The notes beneath the pieces were generated by a model. That model was not told the origin of the DNA and searched no databases. It was given only the letters and a program-made list of their open reading frames with translations. 14,175 bases of DNA from UBA5078 sp963977405 (GTDB lineage: Bacteria > Pseudomonadota > Gammaproteobacteria > Pseudomonadales > Pseudohongiellaceae): assembly GCA_963977405.1 (NCBI GenBank), contig CAXBOY010000078.1:1-14175 (forward strand), read 5' to 3'. Made by a program: the position numbers and the translations under genes. Shown here one piece after another: positions 1 through 7,687 of the stretch. Each line of letters opens with the position of its first letter. Position 1 is the first letter of the stretch.

Positions 1-208
1 GCACCCCAAACAATACTCGTATGGGAAAGTCCAATAGAAAGCCCGCATCGGCCACCGGTGTACATAGCACGAAGAAACTCCACGTAATTAATGCGGCAAC
101 ACCACCTGTTAGGAAGTCATACTGATAAGTGAGGTAGGCGAGATAGCCGACTAGGATCAGGAGTAGGGCTGTGAATTTAAGGAACACTTGATGCTTAGGG
201 TTTTTCAT
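1..208 (-). CDS. Integral membrane protein, N-terminal part only (runs off left edge)
   Basis: An open frame starts at the ATG at 208-206 on the minus strand and stays open to the window edge, giving 69 codons that begin MKNPKHQVFLKF. Two hydrophobic stretches are visible: about residues 9-28 (FLKFTALLLILVGYLAYLTY) and about 34-50 (GGVAALITWSFFVLCTP), followed by ADAGFLLDFPIR. This suits an inner-membrane protein with several helices. I do not recognise the family with certainty and assign no function. The ribosome site upstream of the ATG is weak (AGAG). It lies 55 bp downstream of the acetyltransferase gene on the same strand, so the two could share a transcript. The open frame, the clean start and the membrane-helix pattern make it a credible gene; the C-terminus is not seen. 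Confidence 0.6.
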   Translation of the reverse strand, partial: MKNPKHQVFLKFTALLLILVGYLAYLTYQYDFLTGGVAALITWSFFVLCTPVADAGFLLDFPIRVLFGV

Positions 209-263
209 GGGGCTCTAACAATCGAAAACGGTTTGCGGAGTTGCAGAGTAATGCATTCATCAA

Positions 264-788
264 TCAATTGTGCAGATCATTTCTATCTAGACAGAGAGTC
301 ATATTCTGTACTCGTAATTCCGAGCCAGTTCGTAGAGCTTGGAGTTCTCCAACTGGGATAAAACCAACCGATTCATAGAGGCGCACTGCTGCGGTATTGC
401 TGCTAGTAACCCCGAGATTGAGGGTGCTAACTCCCAAGTCCTTGGCCCAGCTCACGATCTCTTCGACTAAACGCCGCCCGATGCCCGATCCTCTACTGTC
501 TGGTGCAACCCACATCTGATAAAGCTGCGCGGCATCGTCCTTTGCCCCGTGCACAACGCCGCAGGCCAAGCCCAGGTATTCGTCCTGCCGCTGTGCGATC
601 AGCGGCAGGGATGCGAATGTTCTCGTATCGAGACAAAGCCGTTCCATCCAATGCTCATCTGTAAGTTTGGATTCGCTTTCGTACGTAGAGCAAAAGGAGT
701 CAGGATCCTGCTTGAGGGAGTGCAGACGAATCTCTCTATAGACCTGCCAATCTTCTTTGCCAAGTTGGCGAATTAGAATTCTACTCAC
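264..788 (-). CDS. GNAT family N-acetyltransferase
   Basis: This is a 174-residue GCN5-related acetyltransferase, a soluble enzyme that moves an acetyl group from acetyl-CoA to an amine; the acceptor is unknown. The acetyl-CoA motif A is clear at about residues 91-105 (QMWVAPDSRGSGIGR), with the Q/RxxGxG/A loop at R99-G104. Motif B follows at about 130-145 (SNTAAVRLYESVGF), with the usual N131 and Y138. The N-terminal half has the common 'IRQLGKEDWQVYREIRLHSL' helix and a DPDSF/STYESE segment seen in many members. The start codon is GTG at 788-786, with AGGA about 8 nt upstream; the nearest upstream ATG is in another frame and quickly meets a stop. The lipoprotein gene lies 76 bp upstream on the same strand. 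The family is certain; the substrate cannot be predicted. Confidence 0.9.
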   Translation of the reverse strand: MSRILIRQLGKEDWQVYREIRLHSLKQDPDSFCSTYESESKLTDEHWMERLCLDTRTFASLPLIAQRQDEYLGLACGVVHGAKDDAAQLYQMWVAPDSRGSGIGRRLVEEIVSWAKDLGVSTLNLGVTSSNTAAVRLYESVGFIPVGELQALRTGSELRVQNMTLCLDRNDLHN

Positions 789-864
789 GTCGCATTTCCT
801 AGATCAAAGGGGTCAGAGTAACTTGATCAAAGCAGTTTTCCCCCATAGGCCACTCGGCCTGCGC

Positions 865-1224
865 TTAGTGCCGGTGAGACTCCGTCCAGTAGTCTGTCAC
901 AACACCATCGCGAAACTCAATGGCTAGCATTTCAGAATCCTCTCGCTCAATGTCGACGTGAAAAATCAAGAAGAGGCCGACTTCCGACTCGCTTTGCTTC
1001 ACGTTTTCGTAGCGCCAGATCTCAGTGCCGTTATCGGCGGTCGACTTTTGTCGGGCACTACCAAAGGCAGTGCGCACCCAATCAGCATCTGTCTTGCCGA
1101 TCTCGATTCGAGTTAGGTCCGCATCGCTCCATTGGTTGGTTCTAGATTTCTCTCGCGAGTCGACAGTGAACAGACATCCGGTCATAGTCAGGCATAAGGC
1201 TAATATCGTTAGGTTACGTAACAC
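865..1224 (-). CDS. Small outer-membrane-type lipoprotein, SmpA/BamE-like fold
   Basis: A short lipoprotein of 119 residues if started at the GTG at 1224-1222. It begins VLRNLTILALCLTMTGC: a charged residue, a hydrophobic core and a lipobox (L-T-M-T-G-C) with the lipidated Cys at residue 17. The mature part has the pattern of the SmpA/OmlA/BamE domain: an IEIGKTDADWVRTAFGSA helix-turn, a GTEIWRYEN strand, and a closing AIEFRDGVVTDYW strand. The residue after Cys is Leu, so there is no Asp+2 inner-membrane retention signal and outer-membrane sorting is likely. The frame could be extended to an ATG at 1284, but that adds 20 residues before the signal peptide and lies upstream of the transcription start predicted from the sigma54 element at 1293-1308. 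The GTG has AGGGGA about 10 nt upstream. Its role is unknown; such domains often occur in envelope assembly or stress lipoproteins. Confidence 0.75.
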   Translation of the reverse strand: MLRNLTILALCLTMTGCLFTVDSREKSRTNQWSDADLTRIEIGKTDADWVRTAFGSARQKSTADNGTEIWRYENVKQSESEVGLFLIFHVDIEREDSEMLAIEFRDGVVTDYWTESHRH

Positions 1225-1292
1225 TTTTGGGAATCCCCCTAGTTTGAGTAAGTAGAAGCTAGTTTGATCGAAATCGATCGACATGAGGGGAT

Positions 1293-1308
1293 AGCAGGAT
1301 GTGTGCCA
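1293..1308 (-). promoter_or_regulatory. Predicted sigma54 (-24/-12) promoter of the lipoprotein gene
   Basis: On the minus strand the sequence reads TGGCACACATCCTGCT. The sigma54 consensus is TGGCACG-N4-TTGCW. The invariant GG (-25/-24, at 1307-1306) and GC (-13/-12, at 1295-1294) are correctly spaced, TGGCAC is intact and TGC is present. Counting from -12 puts the transcription start near 1282, leaving a leader of about 58 nt before the GTG at 1224. The match is by eye. Good matches also occur by chance, but this one sits at the right place and orientation in a non-coding gap. Confidence 0.55.
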
Positions 1309-1324
1309 GAAAAGGGAGGATTGC

Positions 1325-1337
1325 TAACTTATTGAAA
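1325..1337 (-). promoter_or_regulatory. Possible IHF site upstream of the lipoprotein sigma54 promoter
   Basis: The minus strand reads TTTCAATAAGTTA, one mismatch from the IHF consensus WATCAANNNNTTR, inside an A/T-rich tract (about 1325-1360). It is centred about 49 bp upstream of the predicted start, a usual place for a DNA-bending site at a sigma54 promoter. The consensus is short and A/T-rich sequence gives false matches, so this is a weak call. A small palindrome, AAAACTGTTTT at 1374-1384, lies at about -97, where an activator could bind, but it does not resemble the TGTTCCA-N3-TGGAACA sites. Confidence 0.25.
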
Positions 1338-1443
1338 TTTATAGCTTAAATATTTTATGAGGAGGCCCCTGCGAAAACTGTTTTGGTCTCAAGGTCATAT
1401 AGTGGTCGATCTCACCAATAGGCCTAGAGATAGCTTCGCTACA

Positions 1444-2700
1444 CTATTGAGGAGCTAACTGAATGCGCTCCATCTCCGCCATATTGGAATAACTCGAGGT
1501 GATCACACGATCGCCCACTTGCAATCCTTCACGTACTTCCACATAACGGCTGTTACGACGACCAGTCACAATCTCCCGTCGTGTGGCAAACTCACCCGCC
1601 TCGTTGAGTACAAAAACCCAGTTGCCACCCGTGTCCTGGATGAAGCCACCCAGCGGCAGCAAGAGAGACTCAACTGGGTTGCCAAGCGTGAGGTCAAGTT
1701 GCAAGGTTTGACCACGGCGGATTCTGCTCGGGGCTTCGCCCTCGAAACTCAGATCAATCTCGAAAGTGCCGTTAGTAATCTCCGGATATACCTTCATTAC
1801 CTTCGCATTGAACGCTTCGCCTGCGAGTATGAATCGAGCCGACTGGCCTAATGCCACTCGCGTAACATAGTACTCATCCACCTGAGCCACAATCTTGTAT
1901 TGGTCCACTGCATCGATCTGCCCAAGGCGTTGCCCGCGACTTTTGTTCTCGCCGATCTCCACAGGCAAAGAGGTTAATTGGCCCGCGACCGGGGCGCGCA
2001 CTAGGAGGTCTTCGAAGGTGCGCAAAGACAGGCCGAGATTGTCCTGCAGCTTCACCATCTGACCTTCAATCTGTGCCATGCGTTCTTCTCGTATCCTCTC
2101 CTCCAGTTCCTGCCTTTCCAGAAGATTGGCATGTATCTTCTGGCGATATAGCAACTCGTCCGCTATCGCGTCGTACTCTTCCTTGGAGATCATGTCGCTG
2201 TTGATGAGCCTCTCCATTCGCTCTTTCTGACGCTTAAGTACGATAATGTTGTATTCGGTGTCGATGATGGCTCGCTCCGTCATGAGCCTTGTGGTATCCA
2301 TGCTATTGCTGATGTTGGCGAGGTTGTTTATCTGCTCTGTGGTCTGAGTGTCGTTGTTGGCCACTTGCAGTTGCAGGTCGTTATTACTCAGTTGCAGAAG
2401 GGCTTGCCCGGCTTCTACAAAACTGCCTTCCTCAGCCAATACTTCCTCGACCACCCCGCCATTAACAGCGTCCAGATAGACGCTGCTAAAAGGCTGAATG
2501 GTGCCCCGTATGGGCGTGACATCGTCGAAGGCGCCGCGATGTACTTCGGAGACAACAAGCTGGCTCTCGTTGACTCTATAGGTGCGTATAGAGGCATCGG
2601 CCAACATCGCCTGCACCGACCACCCGAGGCCCACACCTGCAGCGCCCAATAGGAGCCATTGCCACAGTGGGCGCTTCCTCTTCTCGATCACTTTGTCCAT
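1444..2700 (-). CDS. HlyD/MacA-type periplasmic adaptor subunit of ABC efflux system
   Basis: A 418-residue membrane-fusion (adaptor) protein, expected to link the inner-membrane permeases to an outer-membrane channel. Residues 1-12 are basic, followed by one membrane anchor at about 13-31 (WQWLLLGAAGVGLGWSVQ). The first half of the lipoyl domain is at about 72-105 (VNGGVVEEVLAEEGSFVEAGQALLQL in outline). A long alpha-helical hairpin spans about 107-228. The second lipoyl half starts at LLVRAPVAGQL (232-242), and beta-barrel and membrane-proximal domains follow (LLLPLGGFI, VFVLNEAGEF, EGLQVGDRVI). The hairpin tip contains R161, L165 and S172 in the pattern RxxxLxxxxxxS, known in AcrA/MacA/HlyD proteins as the TolC-docking motif. 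It is the last gene of the operon, 10 bp after the second permease stop with only a weak ribosome site, so translational coupling is likely. No channel gene is present in the window. Confidence 0.92.
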   Translation of the reverse strand: MDKVIEKRKRPLWQWLLLGAAGVGLGWSVQAMLADASIRTYRVNESQLVVSEVHRGAFDDVTPIRGTIQPFSSVYLDAVNGGVVEEVLAEEGSFVEAGQALLQLSNNDLQLQVANNDTQTTEQINNLANISNSMDTTRLMTERAIIDTEYNIIVLKRQKERMERLINSDMISKEEYDAIADELLYRQKIHANLLERQELEERIREERMAQIEGQMVKLQDNLGLSLRTFEDLLVRAPVAGQLTSLPVEIGENKSRGQRLGQIDAVDQYKIVAQVDEYYVTRVALGQSARFILAGEAFNAKVMKVYPEITNGTFEIDLSFEGEAPSRIRRGQTLQLDLTLGNPVESLLLPLGGFIQDTGGNWVFVLNEAGEFATRREIVTGRRNSRYVEVREGLQVGDRVITSSYSNMAEMERIQLAPQ

Positions 2701-2710
2701 GTTCGCTCAA

Positions 2711-5167
2711 CTACTCACAGCGTAATGATTCGATTGGGTTTGCAACGGCAACGCTATAGGCACGTTGAAAGGTGGTTGCAAGTGCCATAATGAAAGTCGC
2801 TACTCCGGCAAGGAAGAAGATGGAAATATTGATGTCTGTGCGGTAGGCAAAATTCGATAACCATTGCTGCATGGCGAACCACGCCAGAGGCCACGCGATA
2901 AGATTTGCTACGATGACCAAGCGCGAGAAATCCCAAGCCAGCATGGACGCAAGCGCTCGCACTGTCGCCCCCAGTACTTTGCGAATACTGATTTCCCGAG
3001 CGCGGCGTTCGGCAATAAAAGTGGCGACCGCATAGAGTCCAAAACACGCGATCAACATGGCGACCGCAGTCAGCCCGATGAAGAGGACGAAGGTTCGGTT
3101 CTCTGCGGAATAGAATGCGGTGTAGCTATCGGCTAGAAAGCTGAGTTGGATCGGCAGTGCGCCGACATTGCGCTGCCAGACCCTTTCGATCGCCGCCACA
3201 GTCTCACTGGGATCATCGCCGTTTAGTTTGATCAGCATGACATTGTGCGTGCCGCCAAGGGTGAAAGACACAGGCTGTATGGCGGTGCGAATCGATTGAT
3301 AATGTGCATCGCCCACTACGCCAACGACCGTGGCGTCCATACGGAAGTCCAAACCCATGAATGCGCCTTCCTGATATAACCTGGCGCCTATGGCATCCTC
3401 CGGAGTACTCCAGCCGCCCGCGCGGACGGCCGCCTCGTTCAGGACTATACCGCCAGATATTGTGGTGCTTTGCGTACCGAACTCTCCCATGAGGTCGGAG
3501 CCATAGTCAGTGTCCAAGGCGCGCCCTGCAATCAACTGCATCCCAAGGCTGCTGAAGTAATCATCAGCGACCATCACAGTGCGGGTAAATAGTGGGTTCG
3601 CAGGATCGCCTCCTTCGATAATTAGACCGTTGCCATCAGAAAGGTCCTGAGTAGGGATAATTGAACCAGCAGAAACTAGTGAAACCCCGGGTAGGCCAGC
3701 TAATTCGGTTCGCATTGTGTCGTAGGCTGTTCGGGCCTGCTGATCATTCAGTGTCACAGTGACAACGTTGTTAGCATCAAAGCCTAGGGATTTCGACATC
3801 GCGTAATTGATCTGCGTGCTCACTATCGCGCTGGCGATAATGAGTCCGATGGATATGCTGAACTGCAATACGATTAACCCAGAGCGAAAGCGACTAGCAC
3901 TTACCCCTTTCATGATGCGCCCGCGCAGTGCGTCAGAGGGAGAGACCCTAGTCATTGTGACAACGGGATAGATGCCTGCCAATACGCCAAGCATAAGGGT
4001 CAACGCGATTAGCAGCCCGATATTCTCAGCGGAGTAAACAGAAACCGCTGCATTACTTACAGCCACCAAAGAATAGAACCACGGCAAAAGCATGTCGCAT
4101 AGAAGCAGCGTTAGTAAGGCCGCTAGAAATGCGATGAGTGCTGTCTCAGTAAGAAACTGAAGTGCCAGCCCCATGCGCGAAGAGCCAGCGATACGACGCA
4201 CACCAACCTCCTTGGTGCGCTTGGCCAGCTGTGCGACTTGCAGGTTCATGAAGTTGAAGGCGGCGATCAGCAAAGTAAGAATTGCCACGCCGGTGAAAAT
4301 CAAAATGTCTGAGCGCTGCCGCAATGACTTGACCGTACCCAGCGCATCATCACGCGTTGACATCTCGTTCTGTAGATCGGTAGTGAAGTGTATATCTCGC
4401 AACGCCTGAAGCGCTATACGAGTACGAGTATCGGGCTCGAACACATTCTGTTCAATATACTCTTGCGCATTTCGGGTGGCCTGTTCGGGGTCTACGCCTT
4501 GGGCAAGTCGCACATAGTGATACAGTATATCTGACCCAGTAAAATCCCAGAAACCCGGTCTCTCCCAAATGGATGGTAGGTTCTCGATGTTGACGTAGAT
4601 GTTAGAGATCAGGTGGCTATTGCCAGGGTTATTTGAAATGATCGCTGCCACGCGGAAGTCGTGGCCATCCTCTACTGTGAATACCTTCCCTATTGGGCGC
4701 GACTCACCAAACATAAGTAATGCGGCGGCCTCTGTAATTACAGCATTGCCGAGGCCTGCGATGGCGCTGGCCGGGTCACCAGCCAATGCCTGGTATTCGA
4801 AGAGGCTGAAGAAAGCCTCATCCACCATGCTCAACTGTCGGTATTGCTTATTCCCGTCCACAGTGAAGAGTTCTGTGCTCACGGAGAGGCGCGAGAACGC
4901 CTCGATCTCAGGTAATGCAGATGCCAACATCTTGGATACCGGATTGAAGAAGGTAGCGAAACGAGAATCGCTACCGCTATACCAGTTTAGGCGGTAGGTT
5001 CTTTCGCTGTGGGGGTGCATGCTGTCGAAACCCGCCTCGTAGCGTACGAATGAGAAAATCAAAATGCTCACCGTCATGCCAACGGCGAGCCCCGCAATAC
5101 TGACAAAGGAATACAAGCGGCGCTTTATGATGCTGCGCATCGCCGTATTCAAATAGTAGCTAAACAT
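2711..5167 (-). CDS. MacB/FtsX-type ABC transporter permease (duplicated, 8 membrane helices), second copy
   Basis: An 818-residue ABC permease of the MacB/LolC/FtsX superfamily in which the basic unit (helix, periplasmic MacB_PCD domain, three helices) occurs twice in one chain. Unit one has a membrane helix at about 19-43 (LYSFVSIAGLAVGMTVSILIF), a periplasmic domain to about 285, and helices near 290-312, 337-362 and 382-408. Unit two has a helix near 432-455, a second periplasmic domain to about 680, and helices near 692-715, 738-760 and 775-797. Cytoplasmic coupling segments of the family are visible: EVGVRRIAGS in unit one and EISIRKVLGA in unit two. The ATG has a good ribosome site (GGAG, about 7 nt). 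It lies 45 bp after the first permease gene and 10 bp before the adaptor gene. MacB-type permeases drive a periplasmic extrusion stroke rather than transport across the inner membrane. The substrate is unknown. Confidence 0.92.
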   Translation of the reverse strand: MFSYYLNTAMRSIIKRRLYSFVSIAGLAVGMTVSILIFSFVRYEAGFDSMHPHSERTYRLNWYSGSDSRFATFFNPVSKMLASALPEIEAFSRLSVSTELFTVDGNKQYRQLSMVDEAFFSLFEYQALAGDPASAIAGLGNAVITEAAALLMFGESRPIGKVFTVEDGHDFRVAAIISNNPGNSHLISNIYVNIENLPSIWERPGFWDFTGSDILYHYVRLAQGVDPEQATRNAQEYIEQNVFEPDTRTRIALQALRDIHFTTDLQNEMSTRDDALGTVKSLRQRSDILIFTGVAILTLLIAAFNFMNLQVAQLAKRTKEVGVRRIAGSSRMGLALQFLTETALIAFLAALLTLLLCDMLLPWFYSLVAVSNAAVSVYSAENIGLLIALTLMLGVLAGIYPVVTMTRVSPSDALRGRIMKGVSASRFRSGLIVLQFSISIGLIIASAIVSTQINYAMSKSLGFDANNVVTVTLNDQQARTAYDTMRTELAGLPGVSLVSAGSIIPTQDLSDGNGLIIEGGDPANPLFTRTVMVADDYFSSLGMQLIAGRALDTDYGSDLMGEFGTQSTTISGGIVLNEAAVRAGGWSTPEDAIGARLYQEGAFMGLDFRMDATVVGVVGDAHYQSIRTAIQPVSFTLGGTHNVMLIKLNGDDPSETVAAIERVWQRNVGALPIQLSFLADSYTAFYSAENRTFVLFIGLTAVAMLIACFGLYAVATFIAERRAREISIRKVLGATVRALASMLAWDFSRLVIVANLIAWPLAWFAMQQWLSNFAYRTDINISIFFLAGVATFIMALATTFQRAYSVAVANPIESLRCE

Positions 5168-5212
5168 GACAATACTCCTATGTCTTGATTGCCAATTGGC
5201 AAGTGTTTCGCT

Positions 5213-7636
5213 TTACTCGTAACGCAGAGCAAGCACTGGGTTTTGTCTTATCGTGCTCCATGACTGCAGGGCCATTGTCGAAAATGCAAGGCACAGCGCC
5301 AAGGCTGAGGCCGCGGGAAACACAATTAGATTGATCTCGTCGCGGTAGGCGAAATTTTCTAGCCACGCGTTGATAACGGAGTAGGAAACGAATGTCGCAA
5401 CAACTGAGCCTAGGGCAACGAGTACAAAGACATTTCTGAAGAGCACCGTCATTATTTGCCCTGCATTGGCACCGAAGACTTTACGAATGCCAATCTCGCG
5501 GGTGCGGCGTTGCGTGGAATAGGCGCTTAAACCCAATAACCCTAAACAAGAGATCACGATGCACACCGCGGCAAAGGCTGCTATGACATCGAGGATTCGA
5601 CTCTCACTGTCATACTGGCTGCGAATAATGTCCTCTAGGTAGCGATAATCGAATGGCAGCTCCGGGATGACAGCTCGCCATTGTGATTCGAGTTGCGCTA
5701 TGGAATCTGGGCCTGCGCCACTGACAAGCGCAACGGTTAACATCGCGGTCTGGCTTGCCCGTTGTACAGGATTGCTTACTACACTGTAGAAAGAAGAATT
5801 AGTTTGGCGCAGGATTAACGGCTCAATTGCGGATTGTAAACCAGCAAAGTGGAAGTCCTTCACCACGCCGCCTACTATCTCGGAGCCTAGCGCATCCGAA
5901 GGCATTCCCGTGCGTTTGCCGATAGGATTTTCCCAGCCCATCTGCTGTACTAGGGCTTCATTGACCACAACGAGATTGCGACTGTCCGCAGGACTGAAGA
6001 ACCTTCCCTCTACTAGTTCCAGATCCATTGCGTTGAGGTAGTGGGTATCCACATTCTGAAAATTCAGGAAGCGATTCTCTAGTGCACCAGCGCTATTCTC
6101 AACTAGCCAGTTACCGGAGTAGGAATCTACTGCAGGCGTAACAGCTGTCAGTGTCACGCCTGCCACCTGTGGCAGCTGGCGCCATTGAGTGGCGAGCACG
6201 TCTGTGCGCTCTATGAAATCCACGCCCTTAACGCTAACCACTATGCGATTTTCCTTTGTAAAACCTAGTGGAGCGTTTTGTATAAAGCGCATCTGGGCCA
6301 TTACCAGCAAGCTGCTCGCGATAACGGTGACGGTAACGGCGAACTGGAACACCACTAGTACTTGGCGCAATGCCGATTCGGCTTTCTTATTCTCGTTTCT
6401 CACTTTACCGGGCATAAGGAATTGAGATGAGAGATAGAAGGCGGGATAGAGTCCGGAAAGCAGGCCTATTGAGAGACTGCCCACTAGAAATGCGCTCAGA
6501 ACAAGAGGGTCGCGATATAGCCCCGGTGCGAGGGCATTGTCGAAGAATAAGGCTGCACCCGATTGAATCAGCACCTCAGTTATCGCGAGTGCCACCACTC
6601 CCGCGATGCCTGCAATCGCGGTGGATTCCAATAAAAACTGGGAGACTAGAGTGTTTCTATTCGCCCCCAGCAGCTTGCGCATCGCAACTTCCTTGAGCCG
6701 GTGGGCAGATCTCGCGGTAGCGAGGTTGATATAGTTGACGCAGGCCACTAGGAGAATTAGGAGGCCAACAACTGCATAGGCATAGACGATGAAGATACTG
6801 CCAACGGGTTGATCGAACTCAAGGGGTGGACCGTAGTGCACATCGGCCAAGGGCGTTAGCTTCATGGCGCTGCTAATGTCACTTCCTTGAAGTGCCTCTG
6901 CTGTTGTGGCAGCCCAATACGAGTCGAAAAAGTCCGAGAATAAGTCTGCATTATAGTTAGGTGGCATCTTGAAGTAGGTATAGGTGTTCACCATGAAAAG
7001 AGACATCGGCAGTGCAGCTGGCTCGGGAAAGGCGAGACCGTTGATGGAGATAAGCACATCGTGCTGTAGGTGGGAATTCTCGGGCAGGTCTTCGTAAACA
7101 AGGGACACACGCAAATCACGACCATTAACAACGATAGTCTCGCCAGTCGAGTCGCGACCGCCAAAATGTATCTGATTGAAGCGATTGCTGATTGCTACAG
7201 CAGCGGGGTCGACCAAGGCTGTCTGGGAGTCCCCGTAGATACCTCGAATACCGAAAACATTGAACACATTGTCATCAGTCTCGTATACGCCGTCCCAATA
7301 GAAGGGCTCATTGTCGATACGAATCAGGCTCTGCGCCGTGCTAGCGCGAAAACGCACAAAGTCCACTATAGCGGGGCTCTGCGCCGCTAAAGCTGGCCCC
7401 ATGAATGGCGACATCCATGCGAAGGTTCTTGTACCGTTAGCATTGATAAGATCGATACTAGCGCGATAGAGGTTCTCATGTTGTGGGACGTGCCGGTCAT
7501 AGCTGAGTTCTTTGTGTACATGGAGCCCAATGAGGAACGTGCAGACCATGGCCACCGCGAGACCGAGTACATTGATCAACACATAGAATTTATCGTTGTG
7601 AAGATTTCTGAGTGTAGTTTTCATTGCGGTATTCAT
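5213..7636 (-). CDS. MacB/FtsX-type ABC transporter permease (duplicated, 8 membrane helices), first copy
   Basis: An 807-residue permease with the same duplicated architecture as its downstream neighbour but a clearly different sequence. Residues below are counted from the ATG at 7636. There is a first helix at about 17-40 (FYVLINVLGLAVAMVCTFLI), a MacB_PCD-like periplasmic domain, helices near 282-305, 335-360 and 378-402, a fifth helix near 425-447, a second periplasmic domain, and three C-terminal helices near 685-795. Coupling motifs are EVAMRKLLGA in unit one and EIGIRKVFGA in unit two. The frame is open to an ATG at 7654, but that ATG precedes the ribosome site: AAGGAAG lies directly upstream of the ATG at 7636, so I use 7636. 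It follows the ATPase gene by 51 bp. The two permeases may form a heterodimer, or each may form its own complex with the shared ATPase. Confidence 0.92.
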   Translation of the reverse strand: MNTAMKTTLRNLHNDKFYVLINVLGLAVAMVCTFLIGLHVHKELSYDRHVPQHENLYRASIDLINANGTRTFAWMSPFMGPALAAQSPAIVDFVRFRASTAQSLIRIDNEPFYWDGVYETDDNVFNVFGIRGIYGDSQTALVDPAAVAISNRFNQIHFGGRDSTGETIVVNGRDLRVSLVYEDLPENSHLQHDVLISINGLAFPEPAALPMSLFMVNTYTYFKMPPNYNADLFSDFFDSYWAATTAEALQGSDISSAMKLTPLADVHYGPPLEFDQPVGSIFIVYAYAVVGLLILLVACVNYINLATARSAHRLKEVAMRKLLGANRNTLVSQFLLESTAIAGIAGVVALAITEVLIQSGAALFFDNALAPGLYRDPLVLSAFLVGSLSIGLLSGLYPAFYLSSQFLMPGKVRNENKKAESALRQVLVVFQFAVTVTVIASSLLVMAQMRFIQNAPLGFTKENRIVVSVKGVDFIERTDVLATQWRQLPQVAGVTLTAVTPAVDSYSGNWLVENSAGALENRFLNFQNVDTHYLNAMDLELVEGRFFSPADSRNLVVVNEALVQQMGWENPIGKRTGMPSDALGSEIVGGVVKDFHFAGLQSAIEPLILRQTNSSFYSVVSNPVQRASQTAMLTVALVSGAGPDSIAQLESQWRAVIPELPFDYRYLEDIIRSQYDSESRILDVIAAFAAVCIVISCLGLLGLSAYSTQRRTREIGIRKVFGANAGQIMTVLFRNVFVLVALGSVVATFVSYSVINAWLENFAYRDEINLIVFPAASALALCLAFSTMALQSWSTIRQNPVLALRYE

Positions 7637-7687
7637 TTCGATACTTCCTTGCATGCGCTACTGGCGCGGCGCGTAGACGTCAATCTA

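Noticed and set aside
1225..1284. ATG at 1284 as the lipoprotein start
   Set aside because: It would put 20 non-signal residues before the signal peptide, has no ribosome site, and lies just upstream of the start predicted from the sigma54 element.
7637..7654. ATG at 7654 as the first permease start
   Set aside because: The ribosome site AAGGAAG lies after this ATG and immediately before the ATG at 7636, which is therefore the better start.
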